Shown here in pieces: positions 38,561-50,514 of a stretch of 64,000 bases of DNA. The notes under the pieces were generated by a model that worked only from the letters and a program-made list of their open reading frames with translations, did no database searches and was not told where the DNA came from. A program made the translations under genes and the position numbers. The stretch is from Paramecium tetraurelia. Taxonomy: Eukaryota; Ciliophora; Oligohymenophorea; Peniculida; Parameciidae. How positions within the stretch are numbered: the stretch's first letter is position 1; each line of letters opens with the position of its first letter. The stretch is taken from positions 253,027 to 317,026 of the forward strand of contig NW_001799641.1 of assembly GCF_000165425.1 (NCBI RefSeq), given 5' to 3'.

Positions 38561-38884
38561 TATTATTATGATAAAATTATTAAAGTTAATAGATGATAGC
38601 ATTCTCTCATGCTTCATTTTACTTATTTTAGCATTTTTGTTAGCTTGTATATACTGATTTATATCAAATAATATGTTTATTTGTAGTACTAGAATAATAA
38701 GTCCTAATTCATACATATGCTCCATTGAGTACAATTCATCCTTAGACTAATAATTCAAATATTATTTAATACACAATTCCGTATTTTTTAGTTGTCTAAA
38801 AATGTGGTGTATAATGAGGTAACAATTCATGGGGAATCACAATTTAGAATTTTATGTGCAAATTTACTTCGATGAGCTTTGGAG

Positions 38885-39078
38885 TTGAGCATATAATTAG
38901 TCGTTAACATTCTCTAACAATAACTAATAAGCTAAAAAACCTTCAAAATTAATCGTAGGCTATTATAAGCTACATTTTTAGGGGAATCTCGTCGCTCCCA
39001 AATTTGGATTTTTATTTTTACCTGATGCTTGAATAGTAAGTTTAATTAGTAATCTAAATGACCATTGAGCATATAATT
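38885..39078. repeat. 14-bp direct repeat, two copies 180 bp apart
   Basis: TTGAGCATATAATT occurs at 38885-38898 and again at 39065-39078. The sequence between is AT-rich without a gene. Confidence 0.6.
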
Positions 39079-39775
39079 TCACAACTATGCAAAGGGATGA
39101 AATTGAAAATGCACACTCATGATTAGAAAATCTTTCCAAAAATTCTTTAAATATACATTAAGATATTCAAATTTTCATGCAACTCTCCTTTACCCAACTT
39201 TAAATCCCATACAAGATAATTATTTAACATACATAATTGTACTTAAAAGTTATATAATTAGGATTTGTATAAGTTAAGTTGCCGCAATAAAATGGTTGAT
39301 TAATGTATTAACAATTGCTTAAATTAGTTGGAGAAAGGACTCTGGTGATCATTGATATAATATTGAAATATAAATTAATAATGTTTAAATTTTATTAATT
39401 AGGTTGCCTATATTAGATTAATACACTTATTCATTTTATTTATTCTAAAATTAACGTATTAATTAAGTTTTAGCTCGTTGTTTTAGTTTTAGAATTTAAT
39501 CTAAAAAGAGAAATAATTTTTAGAAAAAATAGTTTTATTATAATAATCAAAGAAATAAATAGAGGAAAAATTCCATAAAATTTCATATAGGTGTGTTAAT
39601 TCAAAGAAAAGTATTATTTTCAGCTTTTTCATTAAATAAAGTTTTTATTTTATTATATAATATTGAAAACTATGCAAAAAAAAGGAATCGATAAAGCCAC
39701 TTCTTAGATGAAGTTAGCTTTCTCTCATTAGAGAGTTAAAGGAATTCAATGTATATATATTTATTATAAATAAAA

Positions 39776-41557
39776 ATGAATTATTAATTCGAAATTATAA
39801 AGCAGATTTGGGCATCAAAGAAAATTTGGGCATTTTTTAAATATTAGAATCTTTTGAATTAGAGGATCAAAGAATTGATATAAGAATTAGATCCAAAAAT
39901 TCAAACTGTAATACAGTTGAAGGAGAAAAAATAACTAATCGGAATATCAAATAGGTAATTTACAACAGCATGTACCAAAGCTTTAGAAAATAAAGCAAAC
40001 CTTTTAAAACCATTATTCATGTTGAATAAGAGAAACATACAAAATAATTAGAAGTATCTAATTGATATTTTATAAATAATCCACTATTCAACATAAAATG
40101 AGGAATCTAATTATGTTTAGGATACTATAATGAATCCAAATAAAATAAAAGAATAGAAATAGGTAAGGTTTTAACATAAATTTAGCTATATCAAATATTA
40201 GAATTGATATTTGTGATGTTATAAAATTAATAAAGAGAAACAACCAAATATTAAATTTTGATATGTTTAGATTCTATCTTAAAATAGTTGATGAAATGCT
40301 CATAATAAAATCCTGAAATATTGTAATAATTAATAAGGTTTTAACAATACAACAGGAGTATTTCTTATAAAAAATCATACGAAGGAATTGGTCAATATAT
40401 AAAGGCAATAACATCTTTTGATTGTAAATTAAAACCAGATTTGTCACCTGAAGCAATCGACTCTACATTGAATAATGTATTACAACAATTAGATTGTGTA
40501 ATTTGTTATAGTGCCATGAAAGATCCTGTGTCATTGAAATGTGGACATAGTTTTTGTAAGAAATGTAGGGCTTAAGACCAAAATAATTCTCAGAAATGTC
40601 CAATGTGTAGGTATTAATACTGAAAAATTTAGAGTGGAACAGGTAGACGATATTTATCTTAGCGAAAATAACAAATTCTTAATAAAGTTGATACAACTAA
40701 GATTAAATTTTGAGAAAAAGAACAATATATACCAGGAGGAGTATTAATAAATTTACATAAAGCCGCAAAGCAAGGAGACTTATGAATAAAAATTAGTCTT
40801 AAGAACATTGTAATCTCTCAAGTACTTAATCGAAGAGGAGGTTGAGATTGATACAAAAAGATTTAAAACACTATCAACTCTTTAGTTTCAATAATTAATA
40901 AAATAACACCTTACTTTTATACTTATTGATAAAAATGAGAATGCATATCTAGTGAAAAATATTTTAACTTATATAAGCAAGAACAAAACAAGAATTAAAG
41001 TTCAATATTATGACAAAATAAAAATTGCACAATACCATTTATTAGAAATTGCATTGAATTAAGAAAATGGAGAATACATATTTGAATCAGAATTTGCAAC
41101 AGCTATTACATATTAGGATGAATACATAGATGTAAATAACATTGAAAATCAAAAATAAATCAGTCTATTGATAAATAGTATTAAAGAATTCTTCAATCAG
41201 GCATTTCTAAATTAACAGCAAGATTAAACATAATAAACTATATCTTCATTCTTGGCGTAATAAGGATTCTTAATGTTACACAATTCTGATATTATTAGCA
41301 ACTATGACGATATGAGAAAATATTCATATTTGGTTCCGAATCTCCTAAGAATACCTGAAAAGGAGAGAGTGGAAATCTAATAGATGAATAATTTAATTAA
41401 AAGATTAGAATTGATTTAAAAGAGTTTAAATAGATTCAGATCCTGCTCAAACTTATTGATGATATTGTAAATTCATTATGAGAATCATAGTCTAAGGAGG
41501 AATACTATTATCTTTACTATAATATGTTTGGTTTTATTGTTTTTTGTGTTGTTGTGA
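39776..41557 (+). CDS. RING-finger E3 ubiquitin ligase with a C-terminal membrane anchor
   Basis: 578 residues after introns 40163-40185 and 40611-40632. The N-terminal ~230 residues are helical (LLNQRIKELIQELDPKIQ). A C3HC4 RING follows: DCVICYSAMKDPV, then LKCGHSFCKKCR, then KCPMCR, split by the second intron. The C-terminal half is unassigned and ends in one hydrophobic segment (IIFTIICLVLLFFVLL) right at the stop, so it is probably tail-anchored with the RING in the cytosol. RING proteins bring E2 enzymes to substrates; the target is unknown. The start at 39776 is the first ATG of the open frame; the gene follows the gene-poor island. Confidence 0.8.
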
Positions 41558-41602
41558 ATCATGATAAGTTTGTATCAAAATATCAATTATAATTATTCAA
41601 AT

Positions 41603-44600
41603 ATGAATCAATAATATCTGCAAGTTCCTATGTCTTAAAGTAGACAATCAATGACTTACGAAAAGTATTAGACTACTTCAGGGATAGTTGCAAGCACAGA
41701 TAAGTAATTTGACATGTATAATTTAGACGCATTGTTGACAATAATTTGAGCGGAAGAAAAAGTACTCTTTTTGAAGATAAGTATCTAATTATTGAATATG
41801 TAGACGATATGAGGAATTACTTCAAGATAATCGAAAATTGAAAGAAGTTATTGAGCAATTAGATAAGGATAATTAGTAATTAAAGTAGATGTCAGGGGAG
41901 AGCTATAACCTAAAATAGAAATATATGATTGCATAAGCAGAATTAGAGGCGGCATAACAGGAGCTAGCCAAATTGAGATCACAACTCTTGATGAGAAATT
42001 CTTAGGATGCTGAATAATCAACTCTTGTGACTAGATACAAATAAGATGTATCTACATTGACTCAGCAACAGATATAATACTAGCAAGGTAAAATCTTATG
42101 ATATTTTGAAGAAATATCCCAGTTAAATGCTTTGCTAGAATAATAAAGGAAACAAGTAGAAGAATTCTTAAGATTAAAAAGTAAATATGAGTAGGATGTC
42201 CAGACCTATAGAAGCAGGGCTTAGAATTTAGAGATAGAAATTAGGCAAGTGAAAGAGTAAAGGAACTCTACAACTTAAAATGAAATAATTAGATTGACTT
42301 AAGAAATTGCAAGGTATCAATCTGAAGTGTAGGTTCGATCATCAGATAAAGAATTATATGAAAGAACAATCTCTACTTTAAATGATAAAATTAAGGAGAT
42401 GGATAATGACATTTAGATATTAATCGAAGCGCAAAATTAAAATTAATATAAATTGGAATCTGCCATGGCTGAATCGAAGAGTAATATGTAGTATCAAATC
42501 GATTAATTAAAATAAGAAATGACATTCTATTAAACATAATGTAAATAGTGGCAGGAGAAGTGTTAAACTGTAGAAATGTAAAAGGAAGAAAGTGAAAGAA
42601 GAATCATTTAGATGGAAATTAGAATAAATGAAACAAAAAAATAAATTGAGTAATAATAGAATGATAAAGTGTAAAGAGAAAGTTATCAAATTCACACTAT
42701 TCAAAATGAATTGGAAAGTTGGAAACAAAAATATATATCCTTAGAAATTAAGATGAAGGATTATGACAATTATAGAATGCAATTAATTTAATTGGAAGAA
42801 TAATCAAATTTTTATAAAAATGAAAATGATTAAATGAAAGAGGAGTTAGAAATCTTGATTGCTGAAATTAAATAATTATAAGAATAAAATAATGGATATC
42901 GTTTGAGTATTACATAATTAGAAAGTCAAGCAAGAAATAGTGTTGAAAATGATAGATATAAGTCATAAATTAGAAATTTAGAAAATACTATAAATCAATT
43001 GAATCAATAAATAAATGCATATAAAATAGAAACCAAAGAGCTTGAATAATAAGTGATTTATCATTAGAATAAGAATACTAATGTTGATTATTAGGTCAGA
43101 GAAAAAGAAGAAACAATTTCAAAGCTTTAATACAAACTAAATAATATGGAAAAAGAACTAAGAGTTATTTTTGAGGAATAATTAAAAATAGAGAAATAAG
43201 ATTGGGATCGATAAAAATAATAATAAATAGACGATCAATTACAAAAGATAACAAAGAAATATGAATCGGAAATCTCTACTTTGAGGTAACATTTTTCCTC
43301 TTTAGAAATAGAGAATCAAACTTTAACAAAATAGTATGAAAGATTAAAAAAAGAAGGAGAAATGAGTTTCTAAAGATAATCAGAAAAAGAAAAAAGCAGA
43401 ATTATTGAACTAGAAAGATAGATTATTTAATTAGAGAATTAATTATCCTTATAAAAGAAAGAATTTTCATTAAAAATTGAGGAAGTCAATTAATCATCCA
43501 ATCTCAAGGAGTATTATGAGATTTAACTTAAGTAGATTAATGAGAAATTACAAAGAGAATAAAATTAGGTTAAATAATTGAATGAGCAATTGTTAATTGA
43601 ATAAAAAAAGATTTTAGATTCAGAAACTAAATATTCTAGAGAAATAAGAGATATTAAATTATAATAAGACAAGAGAATTGAAATTCAATAAAATACATAA
43701 TTTTAATTTGAATGGGAAAATCATCAAAAAGATATGGAAAAGTTGAGAAGAGAATATAGATTGATTGAATAAGAATATTAAGAGATGGAAGTTCAAGTGA
43801 AGTTGTGGAAAGAAAAGTTCTATGATGAATAACAGAAGCATTAAGATATCAGACAATAATTGATTGAAATACGATCTTAATATGAATCTCATACAATTGT
43901 TAATACATAATCAGACTATGACAAACAAAGATATCAAGAGCTTGAGATGGAAATAATTTAATTATAAGAATAGATGAGATTATTTTCAATTCGGGAAGAA
44001 AAATATAAAGAATAAATTACAACTTATTCTATGACTATAGAAAAACAGAAATCTAATTTTGATGATTTGAAGAAAATCAAACACTTGGAGTATGAAATTG
44101 AATCTCAAAGGATTTAATATAGAGATTTAGAAAGATAATTACAGGATAAATCAATAGAATATGAGAAATTGCTGAAAAAAAAATAAGAAGTAAAACTTGA
44201 AACAATTGAAATTTCATCAAACTCTGATAAGTTAAAAATTTAAGAATTGGAATCCTAAATACAAATATTAAGATTGTAGTTGTAATAATTAAATAGTTCA
44301 AAGTAAGAAGTGATAAGAGAGACAATACGAGAAACAGTGCAAGTAAGAAGTTCGGAAGACATCAAAATGATTGCACAATTAGAGGAAGAATTACAATTAT
44401 GGAAAACAAAATATTACGAATTAGATAGAAGAAAGAATTAAGTAGTAGTTGAAACTATCAGAGAGGTCTAATCCCTGGAGAGTGATAAATAAAGAATATA
44501 AGAATTAGAATATTAGCTTCAATCATTATCCTCGAAAAAATAAGAAGTAATTAGAGAATATATAACAGAAACCATTGAAGTTCCATTAGAATCAGACAAA

Positions 44601-47299
44601 TTAAAAATAAGGCAACTTGAAACTCAATTGAGTAATATTCAAAGGGATTATCAATTATTAAGTTAAAAAAAATAAGAGGTTATTTAGGAAACAATCACGG
44701 TTGAAGTACCAAATTAAGCAGACAAATACAGAATCTAGCAATTAGAATCACAATTATCATAAGTTAGATAAGAATTGTAAGTTGTAAGCCTCAAAAAGTA
44801 AGAAGTAATAAAAGAAATAGTGACAGAAAGGATTGAAGTCCCAATGGAATAGGACAGATTGAGAATTAATCATTTACAGGAACAATTGTCAAGATTACAA
44901 AGAGATTATTAGATATTGGATCAAAAGAAATAAGAGGTAATAAAGGAAACAATAACTGTGGAGGTTTCTTCTTAAGCTGATAAATTGAGAATTTAGCAAT
45001 TAGAATCTTAATTGTCTGAATTAAAAACTCAGCTATAATTAATAATATAAAAAAAATAGGAAGTGATAAGAGAAATAATTACAGAAAGAGTTGAAGTATC
45101 TTCAGAAGCTGATAAATTTAGGATTAGACAACTTGAATAATAGATAGAAGGTTTAAATAAGAATTATGAAATATTGAACAAAAGGAAGTAAGAAGTAATA
45201 ACAGAGAGAATTACAGTTGAAGTTCCTTCATAGGCTGATAAATTGAAGATCTAATAGCTTGAGACACTACTTACTTAATTAAGATAGGAACTGTAGATCG
45301 TGAGTTCAAGGAAATAGGAGGTTATTAAAGAAGTTGTGACAGAAAGAGTTGAGGTGCCTTCATAAGTAGATAAATTAAGAATTTAACAATTAGAATAGCA
45401 ATTGGATAATGTCAGATACGAATTATAAATTTTATCACAGAAAAAACAAGAAATTATTAGAGAAGTAGTGACGGAAAGAGTGGAAGTTAGTAGGGAGTCT
45501 GACAGAAAAAGGATTTTGGAATTAGAGTCGGATTTATATAAATTGTAATAAGACTTCATAAATTTGAATAAAATTAAATCTGAAGTTGTAAAAGAAACTG
45601 TTACAGTTGAGGTACCATCATAAGCAGACAAATTTAGAATTTAACAATTAGAAACTCAATTATCATAAGTTAGAAGTGAGTTGCAGATTGTATCAGCTAA
45701 AAAATAAGATGTCATTAGGGAGACAGTAACAGAAAGAATAGAAGTATCTTCAGAATAGGATAAAATGAGAATTAGGTAATTAGAATAATAATTAAATTCA
45801 TTGTAATAAGATTATTTCACGTTGAATTAGAAAAAGTAAGAGAAAATAAAAGAAACTTTAACTGTTGAAGTGCCCTCTGAGACAGATAGGTATAGAATAA
45901 GGTAACTTGAGTCCCAATTATCATCATTAAAAGAAGATTATAATGGAATTCAAGTTGAAAATCAGAATTTGAAAATTTAAAACAAAAGTCTTTAAACTAC
46001 AAATTATGAATACTAAGATCAAGTGAGAATATTTTAGTCAAAATTAGAAGAAAACTCAAAGTAACGATCTATTGTTATTTAATTTGAGAGGAAAGAACAA
46101 GAATTATTGGAATAGATTTAGAGTTTAGAGGCTCAAAAAGTTAGAGAAATAAAGGAATTAAAAATTTAGATTGAATTTCTGCAAAAGGAGAATTAAAAAA
46201 TAAATGATATGATGAGAATTAAGGTTGAGGAGAGTGAATAGTGGAAAAGAAAGTATTAAACAGTTTAGAGTGAAATGTCATCAAATTCAAGTGAATCAGA
46301 ATCTTTGAGAATGTAATTGAAGTCACTGGAGTAAAGTAGGGAAACGATAAAGTTAGAATTAGATAAAGTAAATAAAATGTACTTCTAAAGTTAAAATGAA
46401 TATACTTAATATAAGTCAAAATGCAATGAGCTTGAATTAAGAATTAAATAGATTAGTAGAGAGAATCAGGAATACTAGGAGCGATATCAATAAATTGACT
46501 TTGAAAAAATTAGCAGGCTAGAATAAGAAAACAGAAGAAAAACAGAAACTATATAACAATTAGAAGTTTAATTGAGAAATCAAGTTTCCATAAAAGATCT
46601 TTAAAGTTAAATATCTAATAAAGATAAATAGATCTTTTAATTACAAGAAAACATTTCAGAATTACAAGGTACTATTCGAAGTCTGAGAGTAGAAAATTAG
46701 ACAATTTCTGAATAAACAAATAAATAATAAGTTATTGTTAGAGAAACATAAAAGTAATTTCATTTATATTGATTGATAGCAATTAAAAGATAGTAGAGTT
46801 AGAGACAAGAATATAGGGTCTTAATCAAGAAATCTAGAGACAGATTTAAATGAAGGATTAGATATAAATAAAGCATGATAAATTGATTGAGAGAGTAAGT
46901 GATAATTAATATTAAGGCCACTGAGTACGAATCAGAAATTAATATTCTTAGAAATGAGTTACAAAAAAAAAGATTTAGTTCTACGAATAATGGACCAATT
47001 GTTTCTAAAACTTTTGAAATTCATAAAATAGGAGAAATGGTAAATAATGGTACAGGATTGGTTTCAGGATTTAATTTAGAAGATACTAGAAAAATAAAAT
47101 CAATCGTTAGCACGCAATAATATAAATCTGATATATCAAATTCAGCATCTGCCGTTAAGGAATCCTAGTAATCTATGAAATCAAATTCATAGGTGTAACC
47201 ATTTAATCCTTTAAGAAGCGATGTATACATTATTTATTTATATAGTTGATCAAGTCAAAGGCTTAATTAAATAGAATGGACGAAAAATCTTATCAATGA
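41603..47299 (+). CDS. Giant coiled-coil protein with a ~14-copy internal repeat
   Basis: About 1851 residues after introns 41704-41726, 41781-41803, 42088-42111, 46754-46779, 46895-46916 and 47223-47245; the middle 4.6 kb has none. After ~60 polar residues the protein is almost all heptad coiled coil. Between 44177 and 45960 a block of 42-44 residues repeats about 14 times around the core KKQEVI(R/K)E, TERVEV or TVEVPSQADK, then (R/K)IQQLExQL. The last ~100 residues are polar. An in-frame ATG at 41561 would start 3 bp after the RING stop; I chose 41603. Such proteins build cytoskeletal fibres; no family recognised. Confidence 0.82.
44177..45960 (+). repeat. Protein-coding tandem repeat, ~14 units of 42-44 codons
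   Basis: Each unit begins at (K)KQEV and most end with a QELQIV/QDYxxL helix. In the middle and end of the array, units containing TERVEV (44 codons) alternate with units containing TVEVPSQADK (42 codons), so the true period looks like an 86-codon pair. The first three units are more divergent. Confidence 0.8.
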
Positions 47300-47596
47300 A
47301 TTTTTATATTTAAACAATAATTTTTTAATATTCAATTTCGAAAAACCTATCACATTTTTGATATTATTAAACTTCGATTATTTTCTTATTACAAAAACAC
47401 TATTATATCTAAACCCAAATTGCATTTGATGACTCAGATATTGAATTTGTAATTTTTATTTGAGAACCTATAAAATTGATTTTAATTTTGCCATCTCTAC
47501 CAAAATTAATACAAAATAAGTTTAGATCAGTGATGAGATTCCCCTTCACCAATAGACTCAAGAATAAAAATATATAAATAAATATCAAAAAAATTC

Positions 47597-48764
47597 TCAT
47601 AAATGTTCCTCAGTTATTTTAAATTCTTTGGGAGCCTTATAATAGTAGTACTGCTATTGTATTTAAGATTGATCTTTCTTCAAGGAACTTAATTCTTAAT
47701 CGTAGACACTTAAACCCACTAACTAACTTTTTCTGAGTATTTTACTTTTAATCCGTTATAATCAGATACAGATCTACCCTTGTCATAACCATTTTTATTT
47801 TTGATATCAGAAATCAATTTCTGTGGGTTAGGTATTTCTAATAGTTCTCGACTAGGAATTTATTCTAATAGGTCTTATTTTAGTTATAGTCTTTCCTATT
47901 CTTCTTTTTGGATAACTTTCTATGATATGAGCAAGTACTAATTACTAAGGGCCTATATTGAGATCTTAATCTTTGATGCCACGTTATAACTGGGTTTTTT
48001 GATTCTTCTGGCTTTAATTCTTCAAACATTTCAAGGGAATCCAACCGAGATCTATATTCTAGTTATTCAATATAAGAAAATACAAGCTTATCTTTGGATT
48101 AAAGTGCTTGAATTATTTTTTACGCGAGAACTGATTTTAGTTGATAATTCATTCCATACTTACAATTACTTTTCATGCTTATTTAGTGCTCTTTCATGTT
48201 GAGTTTTCAATATTTTTTCTGTTACTGAAATTTTCTACAATTAATCTTAGGCATATTTTTCATTATTCTTAATTATTTTCTATATTTTTTCCATAGTTTA
48301 AATTAACTCATATTTATCAAGTACATCAAAGTTAGCATCCACGGCTTTTTATATTACATATTATTAATTTGTAATATTTTTTTTGCTTCTATAAGATGAA
48401 TTTAGACTTGATGGTTCATTTGTATTGGCTAAAAGTATATTCAAATGTTATAACTTCTTTTAATCTTCTTTTACATATTAGATAACCTTACAGGCTAACT
48501 AAACCGGAGAGGCTTTTCAAGACCATTAAGTTATTTATTGAAAGAGTCCACCTTGCCAACTATGGATCTAGACAGAATTTCTTTAGATGAGTTCTTCTGA
48601 CTAAAGTCTAAAATTTGATAATCAGGACTCTAAGCTAATTGATTAAGCAATAATGTACTTTGAAATATGTTACTGGAATGTAAGTCCTAATCTGCAAATG
48701 GCCAACTCATTTGACTTTATTCTGCTACAACTTTCCTTACTAATAATGTATGCTTTCTTTTCAT
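47597..48764 (-). CDS. Hypothetical protein
   Basis: About 355 residues after introns 48429-48454, 48059-48083, 47920-47945 and 47723-47745; joining these four junctions gives one continuous frame, which supports the gene. A 24-nt stretch (GTAAGG..AAAAG) near 48465-48490 may be another intron that keeps frame. The N-terminal half is Ser/Asn/Gln-rich, the middle is helical and charged (EKILKTQHERALNKHEKQ), and the C-terminal part is acidic with Gln/Tyr runs (QIQQQYYYYKAPKEF). No family recognised. The start may be 48764 or a later in-frame ATG reading MSWPFADQD. Confidence 0.55.
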
Positions 48765-49109
48765 TCTTATTAATAAATATTTTTATAATATCATTAGATA
48801 TTTCTCATTAAGTTTCTTGGAAAAGCTATAATTTTTCAAAAATGAAGATCACAAATATCGAGTGAAATAAATTGAGTTAGCATTCTAAATATCAATTAAA
48901 TTATTTATAGAATCTAAAAGAACAACACGTTTGATTCTCTATATTTTATTTTGACTATTACTAATAATCTTGTAAAATGTAGATAAGTCAGAGTTATTTT
49001 AATATAAATCTATAAAAGATTAGGAAAATCAAGTAATGCAATATATGGTCAAGAAATCTCATATAGTTATTATTCACTTATTAAAATCTTTTTTTTAAAA
49101 TATAAATAA
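48765..49109. other. Divergent promoter region upstream of the uL15 gene
   Basis: About 345 bp with no gene seen. It separates the unknown minus-strand gene from the ribosomal protein gene. Confidence 0.5.
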
Positions 49110-49576
49110 ATGGTTAGTCGATTGAGAAAATGTAGAAAGATGAGAGGACATGTCTGCCATGGTTATGGTAGAGTTGGTAAGCATAGAAAACATCCAAGTG
49201 GTAGAGGTGTTTCAGGAGGTTTGACACATCATAGAATCAACTTCAATAAATATCATCCAGGATATTTCTAAAAAGTATCTAAAACATATATGTATAGACT
49301 GGAATGAGACATTTCCATTTAAAGAAGAACACACTTCATAAGCCAGTTGTTAATATTGACAAATTGTGGTCTCTTGTTACAGATGAGACCAGAGAAAAAT
49401 ATTCCAAATCAAAAGATAAGGCTGCAGTCATTGATGTTACAAAGGCAGGCTATTTCAAGGTTTTGGGTAAAGGAAGATTACCAAATCAACCAGTTGTTGT
49501 CAAGGCCAAATTCTTTAGCAAAACTGCAGAAAGAAGAATCAAGGCTGTTGGTGGTGCATGTATACTTGTTGCCTGA
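49110..49576 (+). CDS. RPL27A: 60S ribosomal protein uL15 (L27a)
   Basis: 147 residues after intron 49275-49297, the normal length for the family. It belongs to the large ribosomal subunit near the peptidyl-transferase region. It is nearly colinear with known L27a: [45 protein letters not shown]-like [29 protein letters not shown] and the end VGGACILVA. The intron falls between GYFQK and TGMRHFH. Codon use is noticeably less AT-biased and has fewer TAA/TAG Gln codons than the neighbours, as expected for high expression. Confidence 0.97.
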
Positions 49577-49679
49577 TACATTATATACATTAAAATAACA
49601 TTTGTCAATGTCATTAGAATTATCTTTGGAGTTATTCCATTCTTTTTATTTTTTATTTTAAATTGTATTATTTAAGAAA

Positions 49680-50426
49680 ATGGATTCCGATGCTATAATG
49701 AAAAAAATGGCAGTGATTTTTGATGATCCTGAATAAAAGTTACTTAATGAAATTTCTGAAATCAATAAGAATAGATATTAAAGCTAGATGCAAAAGTTGA
49801 ATGAGCTTAAGGAGATCTAGGAGGATTCAGATATTGAAATTCAAAAATAGAAAAAACTAATTGAATAATTGGAAAAATCATTGATTATTGAATCAAACAA
49901 GTCTAAGTAATATGATGAAATCTTGAAATAATATGAAAGCGAGGGCAAGTCGTTATCTGATGAAAGTAAAAAATATATTATTCAAATTACCCAACTAAGT
50001 GATAAAGTTGAGAATATAAAGAAATAATATTTATAGGCATAAGAGAAATAAGATGCAATGGAGAGAGAATAACAATAACAATTAAAGGATCTAGAGAATT
50101 GGAGCAAGAATTCAAGGAATTTATAAAATGAATTATAAAAGAAAGATTAAAAATAAATTAAATTGCTTGAAGAATTAACATAGGTTAAAATTTAACAACA
50201 GGAAGTCAAGTAAATAGAGTCGAATGATGATTTACAAAAATAGTTAGATAAACTTTTAGCAGATAATAAAAGGTTATTAAAATAAAGATAAGAAGTAGTG
50301 GCTGTTTTCAAAAAGCAAGCAAAAATCATAGAAATCTTAAAAAAATAGAAGCTTCATTTATAGACATCTACTTCTCTTGATTTGACGGAGTAAGATTTTG
50401 CTAAGATTGTTGATTTTAGTTTATGA
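49680..50426 (+). CDS. TEX9-like coiled-coil protein
   Basis: 248 residues without introns. Mostly coiled coil, rich in Gln, Lys and Glu. The conserved C-terminal end FKKQAKIIEILKKQKLHLQ followed by LTEQDFAKIVDF fits the ending of TEX9 proteins as I recall it (FKKQxKLI, LKRQKxH, TEEEF), a family linked to cilia and centriolar satellites. The N-terminus is acidic (MDSDAIMKKMAVIFDDPE). It lies 103 bp after the ribosomal gene on the same strand. Confidence 0.65.
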
Positions 50427-50514
50427 AGTTTGATATTTCTACTAATTTGATAAAAAAGAGTGTAAATGGAATAATTTACTAAATATTTGTATTATTTTAT
50501 GATGAAAATGAATA

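Larger units (their letters stand above)
32513..39775. other. Gene-poor island of about 7.3 kb
   Basis: No intact gene that I can support, in a window where other spacers are at most about 1.35 kb and mostly under 0.5 kb. It holds broken coding traces on both strands (entries below), several inverted repeats, and long stretches with no pattern. Open frames of 70-200 codons occur but can arise by chance because TGA is the only stop. I found no transposase motif and no terminal repeats at the edges. It may be decayed duplicate genes, or germline-limited DNA kept in the somatic genome. Confidence 0.6.

Noticed and set aside
32513-39775. Transposon (Tc1/mariner-type or other) filling the gene-poor island
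   Set aside because: No DDE-type catalytic pattern, tyrosine-recombinase motif or matching terminal inverted repeats at the edges could be found by eye; left open only as a possible origin of decayed sequence.
47252-47600. Minus-strand ORF with a signal-like start (MRIFLIFIYIFLFLSLL)
   Set aside because: Its ATG overlaps the TGA of the well-supported gene 47597-48764 on the same strand, and its end runs into the 3' end of the giant coiled-coil gene. The hydrophobic start is common in AT-rich non-coding DNA.
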